Positions 37,556 to 47,343 of a DNA stretch of 64,000 bases are shown in pieces. The DNA is taken from the NCBI GenBank assembly GCA_000433675.1, contig FR893558.1, positions 10,301-74,300 of the forward strand, written 5' to 3'. Each line of letters starts with the position of its first letter. Positions within the stretch are counted from its first letter, which is position 1. A program made the translations under genes and the position numbers. The DNA is from Clostridium sp. CAG:433. GTDB lineage: Bacteria > Bacillota_I > Bacilli_A > RF39 > UBA660. A model generated the notes under the pieces. The model saw only the letters and a program-made list of their open reading frames with translations. It was not told the origin of the DNA and did no database searches.

Positions 37556-39454
37556 ATGAATTATGATTTAAAAATAATAAAGAAAAAATTCGGTGAAAAC
37601 ATGATGAAACTATCTAGAGAATTATTTCCAACTTTACTTGAAGAAAAAGGTCTTTTATCAGGTCTTTTCTTAGATAATTTTAATCCTTCCAAAATGCTTT
37701 ATGACGATATAAAGAAAGAACATTTAGAAAAAGAATTTAAAATGTTTATATATGGTTTTTTAAATAAAGATGAAGTTATAGAAAATAGTAAGAAAACTCC
37801 TAAAGAATTATTTGAAGAAATAGGTTATGACTTTTATGAATGTGAAACTGAAGAAGATATTAAAAAATTTAAAAAATATTATGCTAGAGGAGAAGAATTA
37901 TGTACATTTAATGATAAAAGATTAGATAAATGTTATGTATTTTTTGTTGTTAAAAAGAATGTAGATGAAATAAAAAGAGAAAAATTTAAAAATCCTATTA
38001 GAGAAGATGAATATGGTACATCTGTTATGAGTATACAATTTACAAGAGATGAAACACATACTTTATCAATTAAAAATAGATATAATCATGCACTTTTAGA
38101 AGGTAATCCAGATGCTACATATAGAAATAATCTTGAAAATATTGCACCAGGACTTACAAAAAGTTTTGAAAATATATATGGGCTTAAGCAATTTAATCCC
38201 AGTGTTAATTTTGAAATGAAAAATTATGTAAGAGGAAAAGATGGAAAATTTTATAAATATAATTATGAAATAAATAATGTGTATTATTGTACAGATAATG
38301 TAATTATTGATAACTTTGAAGTAAAAAAACTTCCAAAAGAAAGATATATAGTTATGGATTATTTTATATTAGATATGAAAGATAAGAAAATAACATTATA
38401 TGATGAAAGTATAAATGATTCATTTGTTTCAAGTATAAAAAATATTAAAAAAATTGATGTTTTAAAAAATGGTTTAACCAAAACTATTGTAATTATCGGT
38501 GAAGAAGGTAATATGATTATTAAACTCGATTTAAATGATAGAATAATAGAGGTAGATAATGAAACTTTAAAAAATGTATCGGGTGATTATTTATCAATGA
38601 CTAAGTATATTGATAAATTATATTTAAATAATGTAATAGAAGTAGGTAATAATTTTTTAAGTAAAAATAAAAGTTTATCAAAGATATCAATGGATAATGT
38701 TAAGGTTATTGGTAATAACTTTTTAGAATCTAATAATAATATTGAAGAAGTTTCATTTCTTAACGTTGAAAAAATTGGCAATGGTTTTATGTTTCAAAAT
38801 AATAATCCAAAATTAAAAAAAATATATATTCCAAAAGTAGAAATAGTAGGTAATAGTTTTATGTTTCGTAATAATTCTGTTATGGAAGTATTTATGCCAA
38901 GTGTAAAAAGTATAGGTAATAATTTTTTTGATTCTAATCAAATTGTTAGAACATTAGAAATTCCTCTTGCCGAAAAAATAGGTGATAATTTTTTAGAGAA
39001 TAATGGGCTAATCAATGAATTATATTTACCTAGTGTTATTAACATAGGTAGTAATTTTTTAAAACAAAATCAAATGTTAGAAAAATTAATTATTCCAAAT
39101 GTTATCGAATTAAAATCTGGTACATTACAACATAACAATAATCTTAAAGAATTATATGCACCTAGAGTGGTTAAAATTGGTAATAATGTACTAGAATTAA
39201 ATAATTCATTAACAGAATTTGAATCGCTTTATTTAGAAGAAGTTGGAGATAATTTCTTGAAATATAATAGATGGCTTGAGAAATTTATAGCGCCTAATTT
39301 AAGAAAGATAGGTCTTTACATACTTTCTTCTAATAATGTTCTTATTGATGTTGATATAAGTAGTCTTATAGATGAATATAAAGATAACTTATCAAAATAC
39401 ATGAAAGAAATGTTAAAACAAGAAACTCCATATACATTAAAACTTAAATATTAA
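37556..39454 (+). CDS. BspA-type leucine-rich repeat protein with an N-terminal unknown domain
   Basis: 632 aa, no signal peptide or anchor. Residues ~1-230 form an unknown domain with a conspicuous stretch SIKNRYNHALLEG-NPDATYRNN-LENIAPGL, a pattern I recall from other gut Bacillota proteins of unknown role. From ~345 to 600 there are about eleven ~23-residue units of the form xxIGNNFLxxNxxLxxLxxPxV, typical of BspA/LRR_5 repeats. Although BspA proteins are usually secreted, this one looks cytosolic. It has a good GGAGG site and ends at a strong terminator. Function unknown. Confidence 0.7.
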   Translation: MNYDLKIIKKKFGENMMKLSRELFPTLLEEKGLLSGLFLDNFNPSKMLYDDIKKEHLEKEFKMFIYGFLNKDEVIENSKKTPKELFEEIGYDFYECETEEDIKKFKKYYARGEELCTFNDKRLDKCYVFFVVKKNVDEIKREKFKNPIREDEYGTSVMSIQFTRDETHTLSIKNRYNHALLEGNPDATYRNNLENIAPGLTKSFENIYGLKQFNPSVNFEMKNYVRGKDGKFYKYNYEINNVYYCTDNVIIDNFEVKKLPKERYIVMDYFILDMKDKKITLYDESINDSFVSSIKNIKKIDVLKNGLTKTIVIIGEEGNMIIKLDLNDRIIEVDNETLKNVSGDYLSMTKYIDKLYLNNVIEVGNNFLSKNKSLSKISMDNVKVIGNNFLESNNNIEEVSFLNVEKIGNGFMFQNNNPKLKKIYIPKVEIVGNSFMFRNNSVMEVFMPSVKSIGNNFFDSNQIVRTLEIPLAEKIGDNFLENNGLINELYLPSVINIGSNFLKQNQMLEKLIIPNVIELKSGTLQHNNNLKELYAPRVVKIGNNVLELNNSLTEFESLYLEEVGDNFLKYNRWLEKFIAPNLRKIGLYILSSNNVLIDVDISSLIDEYKDNLSKYMKEMLKQETPYTLKLKY

Positions 39455-39457
39455 TTT

Positions 39458-39483
39458 GTAAAGCAATGGTTGCTTTACTTTTT
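39458..39483 (+). terminator. Intrinsic terminator
   Basis: GTAAAGCAA (39458-39466), loop TGG, TTGCTTTAC (39470-39478), then T. Confidence 0.85.
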
Positions 39484-39549
39484 CTTTACTATATAAAAAT
39501 ATAAATATATGTAAAATTATTTGTTATTCTTTTATTTATATAATTAAAA

Positions 39550-39558
39550 TGATATAAT
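39550..39558 (+). promoter_or_regulatory. Extended -10 promoter of the rlmN operon
   Basis: TG-A-TATAAT (39550-39558), 25 nt before ATG. No clear -35. Confidence 0.5.
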
Positions 39559-39583
39559 TTATTAGTGAGTTGGTGAAAAAATA

Positions 39584-40612
39584 ATGAAAAGTATATATGG
39601 AATCACAAGAAGTAAATTAGAAGAATACTTCGTAAATAAGGGTGATAAAAAATTTAGAGCTACTCAAATATTTGAGTGGATATATAGAAAAAGAGCAAAA
39701 TCATTTGACGAAATGAGTAATATAAAAAAAGAAACAATAGAACTTTTAAAACAAGATTTTTATTTTAATAATATAAAAATCGTTACAAAAGAAGAAGATG
39801 AACTTGTTAAAAAATATCTATTTGAACTATCTGATGGAAATAAGATAGAAGCAGTACTTATGGAACATGATTATGGAAAAAGCATATGTGTATCATCGCA
39901 AATAGGATGTAATATGGGATGTGCTTTTTGTGAAAGTGGTAGACTAAAAAAAGTAAGAAATTTAACTTCTGATGAAATGCTTCTTCAAGTGTTAAAAGTA
40001 GAAGAAGATATAAAAGACAGAATAAGCCATGTAGTTATTATGGGAATAGGTGAACCATTTGATAATTATGATAATGTAATGGATTTTATTAATATAATAA
40101 ATGATGCATACGCTCTTGCGATAGGAATTAGACATATTACTGTTAGTACATCAGGTATAGTTCCTAAAATAAAAGAATTTGCTAAAGAAGGATTAGGTGT
40201 AAATCTTGCGATTAGCCTGCATGCACCTAATAATGAAATTAGGAATAAAATTATGAAGATAAATAAAGCATATGATATAAATGAACTTATAGAAAGTGTT
40301 AAAGAATATTTAAAATTAACAAATAGAAGAGTGACGTTCGAGTATATAATGCTTAAAGATATTAATGATACAGATGAGTGTGCTAAAGAACTTGCTAATC
40401 TTTTAAAAGGAATAAACTGTTATGTAAATATTATTCCATATAATGAAACAAATAATATAGGATTTAAACGTTCTTTATCTTCTCAAATAACAAGATTTTG
40501 TGGTATACTAAAAGAGAATAATATAAATGTAACAATAAGAAGGGAATTTGGATCAAAAGTATCTGCTGCATGCGGACAATTAAGATCTAAGATAGAGGAG
40601 GAAAATAAATGA
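39584..40612 (+). CDS. rlmN: 23S rRNA/tRNA adenine-2-methyltransferase RlmN
   Basis: RlmN methylates C2 of A2503 in 23S rRNA and A37 of some tRNAs. The radical-SAM motif CxxxCxxC is GCNMGCAFCESG (~106-117), and the C-terminal methyl-carrying Cys is in SAACGQLR. HVVIMGIGEPFDNYDNV and ISLHAPNNEIRNKIMKINKAY are typical. Cfr, the resistance relative, is usually on mobile elements; the operon with prpC-prkC points to RlmN. 342 aa. Overlaps prpC by 4 nt. Confidence 0.94.
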   Translation: MKSIYGITRSKLEEYFVNKGDKKFRATQIFEWIYRKRAKSFDEMSNIKKETIELLKQDFYFNNIKIVTKEEDELVKKYLFELSDGNKIEAVLMEHDYGKSICVSSQIGCNMGCAFCESGRLKKVRNLTSDEMLLQVLKVEEDIKDRISHVVIMGIGEPFDNYDNVMDFINIINDAYALAIGIRHITVSTSGIVPKIKEFAKEGLGVNLAISLHAPNNEIRNKIMKINKAYDINELIESVKEYLKLTNRRVTFEYIMLKDINDTDECAKELANLLKGINCYVNIIPYNETNNIGFKRSLSSQITRFCGILKENNINVTIRREFGSKVSAACGQLRSKIEEENK

Positions 40613-41358
40613 AATCGTTTTTCTTAACTGATACTGGTAGAGTAAGAGATCATAATGAAGATAGTGTAACCATACTTAAAAATGCAAATAATGAATATTT
40701 ACTAGCAGTTGCAGATGGTATGGGTGGCCATAAAGCAGGTGAAGTTGCTTCTAGTATGGCAATAAATCATATTACAAGTAAATTTAATTCACTTGAAAGT
40801 TTAGGCAGTAAAGAAAAAGCAATCAACTGGATTAGAGAAGAAGTTGCTGAAATAAATAATTCAATATTCTCATATACTGTACTTCATGAAGAAAGTAAAG
40901 GAATGGGAACAACTTTTGTAATCGCACTTTATACAAAAGATTACTTACTTTTTGGTAATGTTGGTGATTCATCTGGTTTTGTTATTAAAAATTCAAAATT
41001 ATATAAAGTAACTAAAGATCATACACTTGTAAATTTATTAGTTGCGTCTGGTGAACTTACAGAAGAAGAAGCACAAAATCATCCTAAAAAGAATATTTTA
41101 ATGAGAGCGCTTGGTGCAAATAATCCTGCAGAAGTAGATATATTTGATGTTGTAGATGAAGAAATTGAAGGTGTATTTTTATGTAGTGATGGACTTACTT
41201 CAATGCTTAATCAAACACAAATTGAAAAAGTACTTGCGGGACCTGGCTCTTTAGAAGAAAGAGTTACAAGATTAATTAGAAAGAGTAATGTTAGAGGGGG
41301 AACAGACAATATTTCTATTGCTTGTCTTATGTATAATGATGAGGAAGGAGAATTATAA
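40609..41358 (+). CDS. prpC: PP2C-family protein phosphatase
   Basis: Reverses Ser/Thr phosphorylation made by PrkC. Manganese-binding motifs: DTGRVRDHNEDS (1), ADGMGGHKAGEVAS (2), GNVGDSSGF (8), LCSDGLTSML and GGTDNISI at the C-terminus. 249 aa, normal. It overlaps rlmN by ATGA and its stop shares a base with prkC's start, so phosphatase and kinase are made together. Confidence 0.96.
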   Translation: MKSFFLTDTGRVRDHNEDSVTILKNANNEYLLAVADGMGGHKAGEVASSMAINHITSKFNSLESLGSKEKAINWIREEVAEINNSIFSYTVLHEESKGMGTTFVIALYTKDYLLFGNVGDSSGFVIKNSKLYKVTKDHTLVNLLVASGELTEEEAQNHPKKNILMRALGANNPAEVDIFDVVDEEIEGVFLCSDGLTSMLNQTQIEKVLAGPGSLEERVTRLIRKSNVRGGTDNISIACLMYNDEEGEL

Positions 41359-43139
41359 TGTTTTCTAAAGGTGATAAAATTAACGATAGATATGAAATTA
41401 TAAAATTAATTGGTGAAGGTGGAATGGCAAATGTTTATCTTGCCTATGACACTATTTTAGAGAGAAATGTTGCGGTTAAAGTATTAAGAGGAGATCTTGC
41501 TGATGATGAAAAATTTGTTAGAAGATTTCAAAGAGAAGCATTATCAGCATCCAGCTTGTCACATCCTAATATAGTTGAGATGTATGATGTAGGTGAAGAT
41601 AATGGTAACTTTTATATTGTAATGGAATATATTGATGGACAAACATTAAAACAATTAATTAAAAAAAGAGGACATTTAACAGTACCAGAAGCAATAGATA
41701 TTATGCTTCAGTTAACAGATGGACTTGCACACGCACATGATTCATATATAATTCATAGAGATATAAAACCACAAAATATTATGATACTTGAAGATGGTAT
41801 GGTAAAAATAACAGACTTTGGTATTGCAATGGCAATAAATGCATCTGATTTAACACAAACAAATTCAGTAATGGGTTCAGTTCATTATTTACCACCAGAA
41901 CAAGCCGCAGGTAAAGGCTCAACTATTAAAAGTGATATATATTCATTAGGTATATTATTTTATGAGATGCTGGCAGGTACAATGCCTTTTAGAGGTGAAA
42001 CAGCAGTTGAAATAGCACTTAAACATATAAAAGATCCAATGCCAAGTATTAGAAAAATAAATCCAAAAGTACCACAATCAGTTGAAAATATAATATTTAA
42101 AGCAACTGCTAAAAATCCAAAAAATAGATATAATAATGTTCGTGAATTACATGATGACTTAAAAACAGCACTTGATAAAGATAGAGCAAACGAAAAAAGA
42201 TTTGTATTTAAGTATCCAGAAGATGACTTAGATGAAACTAAGGTACTAGATACTTTAAAAGATGAACTTAAAGTAAATAAAGAAAAAGGTATTCCTGAAG
42301 AAAAACCAATTGTAACAGAGGTTGAGGAAGAAGAAAAGAAAAAATTAAGTAAGGGTACAAAAATACTTATAGGTGTATGTTCTGCAATTATAGTTTTATT
42401 CTTACTTATAGTAGTTATAATACCAACGGTATTTAAAACACCAGATGTAAAAGTTCCAGATGTAAGTGGTCTTTCTGTTAGAAATGCAACTAAAGAACTT
42501 GAAAAGGCAGGATTTGTAGTAGCGACTAAAGTAAAAGATGATTATACTGATGAAGTAGATAAAGGAAAGGTTTCTAAAACATCTCCTAGTGCTAGAGAAA
42601 CAGTAAAAAAAGGTGCAACAATAACGATTTATAAGTCATTAGGTAGTGAAAAGATTAAAATAGAGGATTATACTGGTAAAGATTATAATAAAGTTCAGGC
42701 TAGTCTTGAAGTAAAAGGAATTACTGTAAGTATTGAAAAGAAAGCAGTAGATGATAAAAGTAAATATAAAGGTAAAGAAGATTTAATAATTGATCAATCT
42801 GCTAAAAAAGATTCTACTTTAGTAAAAGGTGACACAATTACTTTATATATTCCAAAAATAGATAAAGAATATCCAGATTTTGTAAAAGAAGGATACACTT
42901 TAGATGAAGTAAAAGAATTTTGTGATGAATATGGACTTACTTTAGAAGTAGAAGAAGTTATAGATGACGAAAAAGAAGCAGGTACAATTACATATCAAAG
43001 TAGACCAGCAGGATCTATAATTGCTGAAAGAGTTAATTTAAAAATAAAAGTAACTAAAAAGTCAGAAACAGAAGCAGGTTCAGACCATACAAATACTGAC
43101 GATGGAATGGTTCCATATGAGGAAGGAAACAATAATTAA
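41358..43139 (+). CDS. prkC: Ser/Thr protein kinase PrkC with PASTA domains
   Basis: Cytosolic kinase domain at 1-270: GEGGMANVYLAYD (Gly loop), VAVKVLRG (Lys), HRDIKPQNIMI, DFGIAMA, SDIYSLGIL. One membrane helix near 330-355 (ILIGVCSAIIVLFLLIVVIIP). Outside are about three PASTA repeats (VPDVSGLSVRNATKELEKAGF and later ones), which bind muropeptides; in spore formers this receptor triggers germination. 593 aa. Its stop shares bases with the rsgA start. Confidence 0.96.
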   Translation: MFSKGDKINDRYEIIKLIGEGGMANVYLAYDTILERNVAVKVLRGDLADDEKFVRRFQREALSASSLSHPNIVEMYDVGEDNGNFYIVMEYIDGQTLKQLIKKRGHLTVPEAIDIMLQLTDGLAHAHDSYIIHRDIKPQNIMILEDGMVKITDFGIAMAINASDLTQTNSVMGSVHYLPPEQAAGKGSTIKSDIYSLGILFYEMLAGTMPFRGETAVEIALKHIKDPMPSIRKINPKVPQSVENIIFKATAKNPKNRYNNVRELHDDLKTALDKDRANEKRFVFKYPEDDLDETKVLDTLKDELKVNKEKGIPEEKPIVTEVEEEEKKKLSKGTKILIGVCSAIIVLFLLIVVIIPTVFKTPDVKVPDVSGLSVRNATKELEKAGFVVATKVKDDYTDEVDKGKVSKTSPSARETVKKGATITIYKSLGSEKIKIEDYTGKDYNKVQASLEVKGITVSIEKKAVDDKSKYKGKEDLIIDQSAKKDSTLVKGDTITLYIPKIDKEYPDFVKEGYTLDEVKEFCDEYGLTLEVEEVIDDEKEAGTITYQSRPAGSIIAERVNLKIKVTKKSETEAGSDHTNTDDGMVPYEEGNNN

Positions 43140-43975
43140 TGATAGGAAGAATAACAAGAGTATTAAGTAATGATTATACAGTAAGATATAATGATGGAAA
43201 TGAAGATATATGCAAAGCAAGAGGTGTATTTAGAAACAAAAAAATATCTCCTCTTGTTGGTGATATTGTAGAAGTAGATAATAATAAAAAAATAATTTCT
43301 GATATACATAAAAGAAAAAACGAACTAATAAGACCACCAGTTGCTAATATAGATATTGCACTTATAGTAACTAGTGCAAAAGAACCATCATTTTCATCAA
43401 ACTTATTAGATAAAATGATAGATATAATTGAATATAATAATATTACTCCTGTTATATGTATTTCTAAATATGATTTATTAGATGATACAAAAGAAATAGA
43501 TGAAATAATTAATTATTATAAAAGTATTGGTTATAGTGTATTTATTAATACAGAAATAGATAAAATTAGAGAAATATTTAAAGATAAAGTATCAATACTA
43601 ACTGGTCAAACAGGTGTTGGTAAATCATCTTTAATAAATAAACTAGAAGAATCTATGAATTTAAAAACAAATGAAATAAGTAAAGCACTTGGAAGAGGGA
43701 AACATACAACAAGACATAGTGAATTATATGATTTAGCAGGTGGTTTTGTTGCGGATACTCCAGGGTTTTCGTCACTTAGTTTTATAAATATGACAAAAGA
43801 AGATATTAGAGATAATTTTATAGAATTTAATGAATACAAAGATGAATGTAAATATAGGGATTGTATGCATGTTAATGAAGATGATTGTGAAATAAAAAGA
43901 AAAGTAAAAGAAAATATAATTTTAAAAAGTAGATATGAAAATTATGTAAAATTCATTGAAGAAAAGGAAAGGTGA
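43139..43975 (+). CDS. rsgA: Ribosome small subunit-dependent GTPase RsgA
   Basis: A circularly permuted GTPase in 30S maturation. An N-terminal OB fold (GRITRVLSNDYTVRYNDG), G4 NVISKYDLLD-like motif (VICISKYDLLD), G1 LTGQTGVGKSSLINKL (~157-170), G3 DTPGFSSLSF, and a C-terminal zinc finger CKYRDCMHVNEDDC. 278 aa. It overlaps prkC by one base and ends with an AAGGTGA site used by rpe, translated together. Confidence 0.96.
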   Translation: MIGRITRVLSNDYTVRYNDGNEDICKARGVFRNKKISPLVGDIVEVDNNKKIISDIHKRKNELIRPPVANIDIALIVTSAKEPSFSSNLLDKMIDIIEYNNITPVICISKYDLLDDTKEIDEIINYYKSIGYSVFINTEIDKIREIFKDKVSILTGQTGVGKSSLINKLEESMNLKTNEISKALGRGKHTTRHSELYDLAGGFVADTPGFSSLSFINMTKEDIRDNFIEFNEYKDECKYRDCMHVNEDDCEIKRKVKENIILKSRYENYVKFIEEKER

Positions 43976-43981
43976 TTATTT

Positions 43982-44605
43982 TTGAAAGTTGCTGTTTCAA
44001 TATTAAGTGAAAAAGATAATTATAAAGAATCTATAGAAAAAATAAATAAAACAGATGCTGATTACTTACATTTAGATGTAATGGATAGTAGTTTTACAGA
44101 GTCATCATCCTTTTCATTAAATGATTCAAAAGAAATAAAAGAGTTATGTAATAAAAAAATAGATGTTCATATTATGAGTACTAACCTAAGAGAAATTATA
44201 GGTGAATATATAGGTATTAATCCATATAATATTACATTTCATATTGAAAATAATGACATAGAAAAATATATTTATTTAATTAAAGAAAAAAATATAAAAG
44301 TAGGTTTAGCTATTAATCCAGATACAGATTTAAGTGCTATTTATCCATATTTAGATAAAATTGATAGAGTACTTATAATGAGTGTTGTTCCTGGAAAAGG
44401 TGGACAAAAATTTATGGAAAGTGTTATTCCAAAATTAATGTACTTAAAAGAAAATAAATATAAATATAATTATGAGATTGAAGTAGATGGTGGAATAAAC
44501 TCTGATACTATTAATTTTGTTAGTGATTATGCTGATATTGTTGTATCTGGTAGTTTTATAACAAATAGTAATGATTACCAAGAAAACATAGATAAATTAA
44601 AGTAG
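43982..44605 (+). CDS. rpe: Ribulose-phosphate 3-epimerase
   Basis: Interconverts ribulose-5-P and xylulose-5-P in the pentose phosphate pathway. TIM barrel with ADYLHLDVMDSSF (metal-binding), KIDVHIMSTNL, HIENNDIEKYI, LIMSVVPGKGGQKFM (phosphate loop) and VDGGINSDTI. The usual metal histidine in strand 2 (DVHIM) is present. 207 aa, slightly short. TTG start with AAAGGTGATTA; no nearer ATG. Last gene of the operon. Confidence 0.9.
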   Translation: MKVAVSILSEKDNYKESIEKINKTDADYLHLDVMDSSFTESSSFSLNDSKEIKELCNKKIDVHIMSTNLREIIGEYIGINPYNITFHIENNDIEKYIYLIKEKNIKVGLAINPDTDLSAIYPYLDKIDRVLIMSVVPGKGGQKFMESVIPKLMYLKENKYKYNYEIEVDGGINSDTINFVSDYADIVVSGSFITNSNDYQENIDKLK

Positions 44606-44628
44606 AAAATTAAGTTTTCTATTTTTTT
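44603..44628 (+). terminator. Intrinsic terminator
   Basis: TAGAAAA (44603-44609), loop TTAAG, TTTTCTA (44615-44621), then T; the stem includes the rpe stop. Confidence 0.75.
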
Positions 44629-44641
44629 TATTTCCAAAATT

Positions 44642-44650
44642 TGTTATAAT
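44642..44650 (+). promoter_or_regulatory. Extended -10 promoter of mutS
   Basis: TG-T-TATAAT (44642-44650), about 21 nt before the ATG at 44672. Confidence 0.5.
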
Positions 44651-44671
44651 AATGACTAGTAGGTGAAGTAT

Positions 44672-47215
44672 ATGACAAGAGAAGAAGTAGACAGAAGTAA
44701 AATTACTCCAATGATGAAACAGTATTTAGAAATAAAGGATGAAAATCTTGATAATATACTATTTTTTAGACTTGGTGACTTTTATGAGATGTTTTTTGAT
44801 GATGCTGTTACTGCATCAAGAGAGTTAGAACTTACTCTAACAGGTAAATCATGTGGACTAGAAGAAAGAGTTCCAATGTGCGGAATACCTTATCATGCAG
44901 CAAATATATATATAGAAAAATTAGTAGATAAAGGTTATAAAGTTGCGATATGTGAACAAACAGAAGACCCTAAAAATGCTAAAGGTATTGTAAAAAGAGA
45001 TATAGTACAAATTATATCATCAGGAACAAGAATGAATAGTGAATTTCTAGATGAAGGATCAAATAACTTTATAGGAGCAATACTTGATTTAAAATATTCA
45101 TATGTAATTAGTTATGCTGATATATCAACAGGTGAAGTTTATTCGTTTATAAAAGAAAGAGATAATGATTTATTAATCAATGAAGTACTTGAAAGAAATA
45201 TAAAAGAAGTAGTTGTTAATACTGATTTTGATAAAATTGTACTTGATACTTTAAAAAGAAATTATAATGTAACTATTTCACTTTATAATAATAAAAATTT
45301 AATAAATGATTATAGTAATGTTTATAAAGATATAAAAGATGATAGGATAATAGAAGGAATAAAGTATTTATTATCATACTTAGAAAATACACAAAAAAGA
45401 AGTTTATCACATCTTCAAAATGCAATTATAGTAAAAGAAGATTCTTTCTTAAGAATGAATATACATACTAAAAGAAATCTAGAACTTACTGAAAACATAA
45501 GAACAAAAGAAAAAAAATATTCACTTTTATGGTTACTTGATAAAACAAAAACAGCAATGGGGAGTAGAAAACTTAAAAACTATATATTAAATCCGATTAT
45601 AGATAAAGAAAAGATAGAACATAGATATGATATAATTGATACTTTAATGAAAGAATTTATTTTAAAAGATGAATTAAGAGAATATTTAAATGATGTATAT
45701 GATCTTGATAGACTTGCAGGTAAAGTAGCATTTGGTTCTGCTAATGCAAGAGATTTATTACAATTAAAAAACTCATTAAAAGTATTACCTAATATAAATG
45801 AAATATTAAAGAAAATTAATTATAAAAGTATTAATGAGTTTAGAGATTTATACGATTTACTTGAAAAATCTATATATGAAGATGCTCCTATTACATTAAA
45901 AGAAGGATATTTAATAAAAGAAGGATATAATAGTGAACTTGATGAATTAAAATCTTCTAGAAAAGGTAATAAAGATTTTGTATCTAAATTAGAACAAGAA
46001 GAAAGAGATAGAACTGGAATAAAAACATTAAAGGTAGGATACAATAGAATATTTGGTTATTATATTGAAGTTAGTAAAGGTGCATGCAAAGATATAAAAG
46101 AAGAATATGGTTATGAAAGAAAACAAACACTTGCTAATTGTGAAAGATTTATAACACCTTTATTAAAAGAAAAAGAAGCACTTATTTTAGGTGCAGAAGA
46201 AAAAATTATTAATTTAGAATATGATTTATTTATTGAAATAAGAAATATTGTAAAGAGTAAAATACCTTATATACAAGATTTATCACATACTATAAGTGAA
46301 ATTGATGTATTATCATCTTTAGCAGTTGTTGCGGAAGAAAATAATTATGTAAGACCAAAACTTAATAATGATAATGTAATTAATATAGTTGAAGGAAGAC
46401 ATCCAGTAGTCGAAAAAGTATTAACTGGTGAATTTGTTTCAAATGATGTTAAAATGGATAAAGATGATACTATTCTTTTAATAACAGGACCAAATATGTC
46501 AGGTAAATCAACATATATGAGAGAAATGGCTATAATTGCAATAATGGCTCAAATAGGATCTTTTGTACCTGCTAAAGAAGCAAATCTTCCTATATTTGAT
46601 AAAATATTTACAAGAATAGGAGCCAGTGATGATTTAGTATCTGGTGAATCAACATTCATGGTTGAAATGATGGAAGCAAATAGTGCAATAGAAGGTGCTA
46701 CAAAAAATAGTTTAATATTATTTGATGAACTAGGTAGAGGTACATCAACTTATGATGGTATGAGTTTAGCCGCTGCTATTATAGAATATATACATGATAA
46801 AGTTGGAGCAAAAACATTCTTTTCAACACATTATCATGAATTAACAGATTTGGAAAAACATCATAAACACTTAAAAAATGTACATGTATCTGCAAAAGAA
46901 GAAAATGGTAATATTACATTCCTTCATAAAATAATGAGTGGACCTGCTGATAAGAGTTATGGTGTACATGTTGCAAAACTTGCAAAATTACCTGATGAAC
47001 TTATAAAAAGAGCAGAAGAAATTCTTTCTAAATATGAGAAAAATGGTAATAATATTAAAACTACTGAAACAAGTACTCAAATATCATTTGATTTAGAAGA
47101 ACCTAAAGAAGAAAATAAAGTAGTTGAAGAATTAGAAAAGATTAATCCACTTGAAATGACACCAATTGAGGCAATTAATAAATTATTTGAACTTAAAGGT
47201 ATGTTAAAAAAGTAA
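44672..47215 (+). CDS. mutS: DNA mismatch repair protein MutS
   Basis: Recognises mismatches. The N-terminal mismatch-binding domain has the Phe-x-Glu wedge (FFRLGDFYEMFFDDA) and CGIPYHA. The clamp and lever regions follow. ATPase: TGPNMSGKSTYMRE (Walker A, ~612), ILFDELGRGTSTYDG (Walker B), FFSTHYHELTDL, and a C-terminal helical tail (VEELEKINPLEMTPIEAINKLFELKGML). 847 aa. ATG at 44672 follows AGGTGA; GTG at 44663 is part of that site. It stands alone, far from mutL. Confidence 0.97.
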   Translation: MTREEVDRSKITPMMKQYLEIKDENLDNILFFRLGDFYEMFFDDAVTASRELELTLTGKSCGLEERVPMCGIPYHAANIYIEKLVDKGYKVAICEQTEDPKNAKGIVKRDIVQIISSGTRMNSEFLDEGSNNFIGAILDLKYSYVISYADISTGEVYSFIKERDNDLLINEVLERNIKEVVVNTDFDKIVLDTLKRNYNVTISLYNNKNLINDYSNVYKDIKDDRIIEGIKYLLSYLENTQKRSLSHLQNAIIVKEDSFLRMNIHTKRNLELTENIRTKEKKYSLLWLLDKTKTAMGSRKLKNYILNPIIDKEKIEHRYDIIDTLMKEFILKDELREYLNDVYDLDRLAGKVAFGSANARDLLQLKNSLKVLPNINEILKKINYKSINEFRDLYDLLEKSIYEDAPITLKEGYLIKEGYNSELDELKSSRKGNKDFVSKLEQEERDRTGIKTLKVGYNRIFGYYIEVSKGACKDIKEEYGYERKQTLANCERFITPLLKEKEALILGAEEKIINLEYDLFIEIRNIVKSKIPYIQDLSHTISEIDVLSSLAVVAEENNYVRPKLNNDNVINIVEGRHPVVEKVLTGEFVSNDVKMDKDDTILLITGPNMSGKSTYMREMAIIAIMAQIGSFVPAKEANLPIFDKIFTRIGASDDLVSGESTFMVEMMEANSAIEGATKNSLILFDELGRGTSTYDGMSLAAAIIEYIHDKVGAKTFFSTHYHELTDLEKHHKHLKNVHVSAKEENGNITFLHKIMSGPADKSYGVHVAKLAKLPDELIKRAEEILSKYEKNGNNIKTTETSTQISFDLEEPKEENKVVEELEKINPLEMTPIEAINKLFELKGMLKK

Positions 47216-47241
47216 AACATCTAGAAATAGATGTTTTTTTT
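47215..47241 (+). terminator. mutS terminator
   Basis: AAACATCT (47215-47222), loop AGAAAT, AGATGTTT (47229-47236), then T. Confidence 0.8.
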
Positions 47242-47272
47242 GTAAAACCAATATTCATTTTATCAATAATGC

Positions 47273-47301
47273 TTGAAAAATATAATTATGAATAGTAAAA
47301 T
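47273..47301 (+). promoter_or_regulatory. SigA promoter of the TasA-like gene
   Basis: TTGAAA (47273-47278), 17-nt spacer, TAAAAT (47296-47301). The start region follows at 47344. Confidence 0.6.
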
Positions 47302-47343
47302 TATATGTATAATAAGACTTGAATAATAGGTAGGAGAAGTTTT

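Noticed and set aside
39584..40612. Could be Cfr (antibiotic resistance) instead of RlmN
   Set aside because: The operon with prpC, prkC, rsgA and rpe is the standard RlmN position; no mobile context.
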